Shown: positions 58,367-64,000 of the stretch, piece by piece
Numbering within the stretch: the stretch's first letter is position 1
How the letters are laid out: each line of letters starts with the position of its first letter
Program-made: the position numbers and the translations under genes
Notes under the pieces: generated by a model
Told to the model about the DNA's origin: nothing
What the model saw: only the letters and a program-made list of their open reading frames with translations
Database searches by the model: none
Origin: Tetrahymena thermophila SB210
Taxonomy: Eukaryota > Ciliophora > Oligohymenophorea > Hymenostomatida > Tetrahymenidae
NCBI RefSeq assembly: GCF_000189635.1
Contig: NW_002475961.1
Coordinates: 266,001 to 330,000, forward strand
Length of the DNA stretch: 64,000 nt
Direction: 5' to 3'

Positions 58367-58708
58367 TGTAAAATTTAAAATATTGAAATAAATAAATAAA
58401 TTGGTAGATTTTCTTGAAAGTTATTAATTGATTTATTGATAATAGACGATAATTGATATTTCTATTTGTGTTTAATATATTTTTATGTATATCTTTGTTT
58501 TTATTGTAGATAATATAGTATGTTTTAATTTACTAAGGATAGCATATAAATAAGTATTTAACTAAGTTTTATAAACAATCAATTAAGTTTTCAATAATTA
58601 ATTTTTGTATCTGAACATTATTGATTTTAGTGGTAGCTTGCTATAAATTTAAAGTAGATTTATTAAACAAACAAAAAAAATTATAAACTTATTCTAGCAA
58701 ATTTAAAG
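58367..58708. other. shared upstream region of two divergent genes
   Basis: Only 342 bp separate the starts of the TFIIIC-subunit gene (minus) and the UVRAG-like gene (plus). It is A/T rich with no recognisable element, and must act as a two-way promoter. Confidence 0.55.
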
Positions 58709-59892
58709 ATGAGTCAAGATTAAAGTATGTCGTTATTAGAATAGTAAGCATATACATATTATTTATTTGTTTTAAGAATCAAATTATTTGATGATAGTTA
58801 ACAAAATATTTGATAAAAAAGATTGAGAATAGCAGTAGAAAATAAAAAGAAAGCTTAAAAAATGAAAGAACAACTTAAGTAAGACCTTGAATAGAGATTA
58901 TAAAATTTAACACAACTTAGTCTCACATATTGTTAGTAAAAAAATGAGATCCAACAGATTCAAATATAAATAAACGAAAATAAATCAAATTATGCGCAAT
59001 ATGAAAAGAGATTGTAGGATTATAAAAAATATTCTTCAATTTATAAAGACAACAATGCACTATTAGAAGAAAGAAAGCAGTGCCTTGAGCTTTATTAAAC
59101 CAAGTCATATGAGATATTTCATGAGTGTGATGACAAATTGTAAATTTATTCTTTATTTGATAAAAACCTAGAATTTACATTTTAAGGTTTTTTATACATA
59201 AATAGATATTAACTAAGTTAAGTATAGTTAATATCAACAATAATAATATCTCTTTTTATAAATAACATCAAGCAAAAAGATTGACGTATTGGAAACAGTG
59301 ATAAATTCCAAAAGAAGACTTTGTTGTTATTAACTTTGCACTATATTTTTTAACTCTAAATTTACATGTTTCCTCTTTTTAAATATGATATCAAGAGTAT
59401 TTAGGCAGTATGAACAAATTTCAAGTAATTTTTAGCTTATTTTAAACTATTTTTTTTGTTTGCAAAAACATTCATTTTACTAAAATATTAATTAGCTTTT
59501 GAAGAAAATATAAATGCTGCTCTTGGTTATTATGGTTTATTAGTTTAATAGATATCTATAATATATGACATAAATCTCAAACATAAAATAATATATAAAG
59601 GTTGCAGAACATAAATTCAGAAAGACAATTAAGAGTAAATTTTTTATTCCTTTATTTATGCTATAAATTATTTTTTTTTTAAATTTATATAAGGTTACAT
59701 AATCTCTACATATTAAAGAAAGAAGATTCAAGAAAATTATAAAATTCCTTAACTTTTTTGATAATAGATATTTTCTAAATATTTGATGTTATTAATTTAG
59801 ATAAGCAATATAAGCAATGTTGTGATATATTAGTCTTATTAAATATCTTAAGTTAATTCTTATAATATGGTGAGATTTAATAAGAAGTTTGA
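58709..59892 (+). CDS. UVRAG/Vps38-like subunit of the class III PI3-kinase complex
   Basis: Five exons: 58709-58743, 58822-59139, 59273-59424, 59496-59634, 59694-59892; 280 residues. The first 115 residues or so are a Gln/Lys/Glu-rich coiled coil. Then come the marks of the UVRAG/Atg14 family: SKRRLCCYQLCTIF (like the RRxxLixELxxIyPI motif), AALGYYGLLVQQISIIYDINLKHKIIYKGCRTQI (split here by a phase-restoring intron upstream; like ALGYxxHLVxMISxxLxVPLRYPIIxKGSRSTI). A Leu-rich helical end follows. These proteins join Beclin/Vps30 and Vps34-Vps15 to make PI3P for endosome sorting or autophagy. The chain is much shorter than animal UVRAG: no N-terminal C2 domain. The last exon is the least certain part. 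Confidence 0.68.
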
Positions 59893-60457
59893 GTTCTTTG
59901 TTTTAAATTAGTTTGTAAAATATAATTTTTTAAGCAATCTCATATAATTCTTCATAAATATTCAAAAATCTGAGCTTTTTTTTCTTAAATTCTTATTAAA
60001 TTTAACATTTTTTACAAAAAAAATATTCCTTTTTTTGTAATCTTTATTTTACTATTGTTGACAAATATTCTTGACAAAACTGTTTATTAAATAATCTAAT
60101 TTGTATAAAAAAAATTGCAGCATTTAAAATGAAGCATAAATTCCTTATTTTAGATTAAAAGAAAAAGAAAAATTTAGTAAAATTTCTTGACTTTTCTTTA
60201 TCAAATAGGTTTATAAATAATTCTTTTAATTTTCTTGGTTATTATGAGGTATATGAATTTAAATTGATTACATTTTAATGATTTGTTGTTTTAATACATA
60301 AAATTACTGATTTTTTAGTTATTGCTATTCTGCACTGTTTTCAATTTAATTTTTGCTTATATCTTTTTACAAAATAATAGCTAATTTTGATTAATTTTTC
60401 TTAATTTATAAATAAACTCATTTGATAAGTTAACATTATTAAGCTAACTAAAAAGTT
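59893..60457. other. A/T-rich intergenic space
   Basis: Between two plus-strand genes; no coding frame or repeat of note. Confidence 0.5.
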
Positions 60458-61967
60458 ATGAGTAGAAATAGCGAGAGGAATATTTTTTTGATAATTACAA
60501 CCTTTTTGATGCTCTATCTTGGAATTTAGTTTGATGTTTTATATATAGCTGAATTATTTATATCTGATTCTTTTCATGATTAGGTAAAATTTTAGTGGTA
60601 TAATTTAAAAATTTAGGAGTTTGATTATAATTTAATGATAAAGCATTTATGGGCTGGAATTCTTTTAGGAATAACATTCAATACATTTTTTATCCTCACT
60701 TTATACACTTACTTCAAAGTAGCTTTTACATCACCAGGAAGACCTGTATTTGATAAAGTAGATATATTATTTTATATTTATGTGATAAAATAAAATATTA
60801 AGCTTTTAACTGATTGAATTAAATTTTGATAAATATTATTGTAGGAGCTGATTGAAGAGGTAAAGAGAAGAGAGATAGTATACTAATAAAATGTAAATGC
60901 AAATGTAAATCAAAGCGTTTTAAGTAGTTAGAAATAGGATGATATAGAAATTCCTGAATATGGAGTTCCACCTCCTCTGCCTAATTAAGGAAGACCGTAT
61001 TCTAGTTAACAATATTAATTAGCTCCTGCTCCTTAAATATCAAGAGAAAATAATCTAGCAGTGTAAATAAATGAGGAACAATAAATCAACCAATAACTAT
61101 ATGAGTGAATAAAATTAATTTGTTTGAAGTTTAATAATTTATTTTAACAATAAAATAAGAGTAAACGAACTAGAGGATGTTCATACTTCTAACCCAAAAA
61201 GATGCTTATATTGCGAATCTTACAAAGTTCCTAGAATTCATCATTGCAGAATTTGTGGATAGTAAAATGCTTATAGACAAAATATTTAATTATAATTAAT
61301 TTTTTTAAAGTTGAAATAATATGTTTAACTTAATGATAACAACAAATAGAACAATTTGATTTAATATTTTTATCTTAAAAGCTGTATTTTTAGGAGAGAT
61401 CATCACTGTGTGTGGATAGGAAATTGTGTAGGCATAAAAAACCATAAGTTTTTTTTACTATTCTTAATATATGCTGCAATAGCCTTGTTTTAGATAGCTA
61501 TTCCAACTTTAATTGATTTTCTTAAACTAGGAATTAATATCATGAATGTAAAATTGATTGTAAAATTTATTATTTTAAATATTTGATTTGTATATTTTAG
61601 TCAAAAGAGGATATAGTTTCTTTTATTTTACTCTCTACATCAATGGTAATAAGTGGAGCTTTTACAATATCACTGCTTGGTCTTTTCTTTTTTTAGCTTT
61701 TTATAACATGTAAAAACGAAACCACTTTAGAAATACAAAACTGCATATCTTCAAATGTAAATAAATTATCACTCCAAAAAATACCAATAATAAAAATTTA
61801 TTGCTAATTTAAAGTAAAGAGTAAATTATTCTAGAGGAAGAAAATATTTCAATCTGGCAGAAATATTTGGGGAAAAATTTAGTTATCGATGGTTTTTACC
61901 AGTAAATCCAAATAATAATTCTACTTTCAAAATTTATTGTGAAGGTTATGAAGTGCAAATAGTTTGA
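60458..61967 (+). CDS. DHHC palmitoyltransferase
   Basis: Six exons: 60458-60757, 60845-61104, 61160-61261, 61382-61547, 61601-61756, 61815-61967; 378 residues. Two membrane segments (about residues 10-28 and 68-90) are followed by a cytosolic Gln/Pro-rich linker (YGVPPPLPNQGRPY). The zinc-binding Cys-rich domain reads CLYCESYKVPRIHHCRIC, then after an intron CIFRRDHHCVWIGNCVG, with the catalytic Cys in DHHC. Two more membrane segments follow (FFLLFLIYAAIALFQIAIP and FILLSTSMVISGAFTISLLGLFFF). Near the end NYSRGRKYFNLAEIFGE corresponds to the family's NPYDxGxxxNxxxxFG (TTxE/PaCCT area: ETTLE is also present). It attaches palmitate to cysteines of membrane-bound proteins, mostly at Golgi or plasma membrane. 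The linker is longer than in many family members. Confidence 0.94.
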
Positions 61968-62498
61968 AATAAATTTAAAATAATTTAAAAATATAAAAAT
62001 TAATATCAATTATCTGTAAATAAATAAATAAATTAAAAAGTTAATCAATTAAAAAATAAATAGCTATTTATTGTATTTTTAAAATTTAAATATTATTAAT
62101 AATTTACCTAAACATTTCTTTAAAATAACATATAAATTTAATTTTAAAAAACATTTTATTTCATGAATTTAGTTAAATTAGATTTTTTTATTTTGAATAA
62201 AAACTTAGAAATTCTTCAATTTTAAGAAAATTTTTTTTTTTATAAATATTTCTTTACTATTAATTAATTTTTGTCTTTTAAAGAAGCCTTAAAAAAATTA
62301 ATTATTTTAACCAATTTTTTAAATTTTTATTTTTACTATGAAAAAATTTATATCATTTTATTAAATTGTTGTTTTAAATCATTCTTATTTCATAGATTGA
62401 TTTATTAAAAAATATTTCTAAAACATAAAAAATAGTTTTACTAATTGATTTCACTTATTTATTTATGTTTAATTAATTGTTTTTATGTTGAAGCCTCT
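61968..62498. other. A/T-rich tail-to-tail space
   Basis: Between the convergent DHHC and GDP-hexose phosphorylase genes. No coding frame or clear element. Confidence 0.55.
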
Positions 62499-63979
62499 TC
62501 ATTAGAAATTTTACAACAGCAAAGACTTAAATTTGCTTACTGTACCATTAAATTAGCTCTCAGACAATTACACATATTTATTAAAGAATTAATGAACTCC
62601 TTCAATAGTTAATTCATTGAAGAATTTTTAATCACGAACAATAAATGCTCCAGCTGTTTCTAAGAAAGCAGGCTTACATAAATGATGATAATCTTTAGTT
62701 TCATTTTCATATTATCTAGGAACAACATAAATTTTTTATCCTCTTTCAGAAATAAATATATTGTGAGGAATTTGTTCATCTAATAATATATTAGTGTATG
62801 CACCTACTGCAAAAGCTAGACTACTAAATATATCTGAAATATCTTAGCCTTCTGATCCAACTGGACTGAAAACCAATCCTTTAACTATATATCCAACTAA
62901 CTCTTCTACTCTAACTCCTACTGAATACTATTAAATTATTTTGCATATATAAATAATGATGTGTTTTCTAAAAGGCTATTTACCATATTAATTTCTTCCT
63001 AATCGTTCTACAAAGTGGAGCACAAAACAAGTTTTTTGTTTGCTTTTTCAATTGGGAATATCTTTTCTTATGGGAAAAGCTCATCTGCATAAAGAATCTA
63101 AAAATGCAAGTGATTTACAGAAGAAAAAGCTCCTAAACTATTAAAACCTAATCTATTGATTTTATTTAATTAAAATAAAATATTTAAACATTTGTATTTT
63201 TGATTTTAATGAATATGTAATTCTTAATAATTTATTTATTTATACTTTACTTTTACTTTATTTAAAAACATTTCTACAAAAACTATGGGTTTATTATTCA
63301 AACATATAATTAATATATACAATTTAACTAAATTTACCTCATATGTGGTGAATTGCTTAGTTTGAAAGTTGTTAAAACAAGAGAGAGAATGTCTTATCCT
63401 ATAACTTATGGCAAACATTCTTCTGGGTAAACAGTAATGAGACTGTGGTTTTTGGCTATTGGGGATACGTTGGCTATAATTGGATGATTTATAAATTCAT
63501 TTAGAGATTTATCACAGTTATTTTCAAATTCATCCAGATTTTTTTCATCTAATTGCTTATTTTATTCTTTGGTGAATATGATCTCATCATCCAAATTAAC
63601 ATAAAACAATATTTCTTCCTATGGACAACTGTTAAAATTGAATTTGCTTTCATCAAAATTTTTATAAACTTTTACTAAAGAATAAGAAAAAGAATTTGAA
63701 ATAGGTTTTAGTAAAAATTCAAATCAAGATCTGATTCTTGATTGATAATTAAAGACTAAACTTACTTTCATTTTATTCTTCTTCACTATCAAAGTTGAAT
63801 TCAGGAGCTCTTTTATTTTAAATAAGTCCTTCATTAAAAATAGCTATGAAACCTCCTTAAAGACTTCTTATTTTGTTTTCTTCGTATTTACTCTTAGGTG
63901 CTCCTTTTCCCTTTATCTTATACCAACTATTCCATTCTGATGAAAGAATGTCATCAAAATTAACTGTATTATCTACCAT
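62499..63979 (-). CDS. GDP-hexose phosphorylase, GDPGP1/VTC2 family
   Basis: Four exons on the complement: 63979-63766, 63674-63338, 63152-62984, 62927-62499; 382 residues. Family marks: HPIIANVSPIAKNHSLI, then LGFNSLGAFSSVNHLHFQ with the HxHxQ catalytic triad of GalT-like HIT proteins (His that takes the GMP group), and a C-terminal half with VGYIVKGLVFSP and PHNIFISERGQKIYVVPRQ and FLETAGAF. In animals the enzyme removes misused GDP-glucose by phosphorolysis; in plants the VTC2 member makes L-galactose-1-phosphate for vitamin C. Which sugar is used here cannot be told. The intron between ATG AG and A TTA GGT restores the RLGFNS signature. Soluble, cytosolic; the start lies only 21 bp from the window edge. 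Confidence 0.9.
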
Positions 63980-64000
63980 TTATATATTCAAAATTTGATT

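Noticed and set aside
60584..60616. 33-bp GT..AG segment in the DHHC gene that could be an intron
   Set aside because: It is a multiple of three, has no TGA and reads as plausible protein, and it would be shorter than every other intron here. Treated as exon.

Overview
The window looks like macronuclear DNA of an oligohymenophorean ciliate, most like Tetrahymena. It is very A+T rich. Every convincing gene reads only if TAA and TAG mean glutamine and TGA is the sole stop. Genes carry short, A+T-rich GT..AG introns (mostly 43-350 bp). Gene-free stretches are nearly pure A/T with many ATTT and AATT runs. I built the gene models by hand by reading both strands in this code and joining exons on splice sites and phase; the summed exon length of each complete model is a multiple of three. 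No tRNA, rRNA, CRISPR, telomere or clear transposon was seen.

Layout. 1-993 (+) is the 3' part of a Q/K/E-rich coiled-coil gene, followed by a tandem duplication of about 326 bp. 1948-4172 (-) is a coiled-coil protein with a C-terminal jacalin-like domain. 5958-7058 (+) is an alpha/beta hydrolase of the ABHD4/5 type. 8520-9568 (+) is a four-pass membrane protein with a P/Q/Y-rich tail. 10310-10774 (+) is a small unknown protein. 11562-15656 (-) is a 1089-aa LRR protein. 16713-18161 (-) is a RagC/D-type GTPase. 19630-21492 (+) is a copine.

23350-38035 (+) is the outstanding object: one gene of about 27 exons coding for a 3975-aa multi-pass membrane protein with an EF-hand region and a last membrane segment near the C-terminus. 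I do not recognise its family. An array of about 200-bp repeats separates it from a convergent patatin-like phospholipase gene (39387-40265, -).

41824-47129 (+) is an ABCC-type transporter; 49028-50692 (+) a tyrosine-aminotransferase-like enzyme; 51271-52190 (-) an EF-hand protein with a myristoylation-type N-terminus; 52697-53221 (+) a cytochrome c-like protein lacking the usual Met-ligand loop; 53838-54001 (+) a possible tiny membrane protein; 54690-58366 (-) the TFIIIC TPR subunit (Tfc4/GTF3C3-like); 58709-59892 (+) a UVRAG/Vps38-like PI3-kinase complex subunit; 60458-61967 (+) a DHHC palmitoyltransferase; 62499-63979 (-) a GDP-hexose phosphorylase (GDPGP1/VTC2-like).

The genes form no operon or single pathway. 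Several concern membranes and nutrient or lipid signalling (Rag GTPase, copine, ABHD, patatin, UVRAG, DHHC), which is probably coincidence of location. Head-to-head pairs (for example 58366/58709 and 52190/52697) share intergenic regions of 342-506 bp that must hold both promoters.
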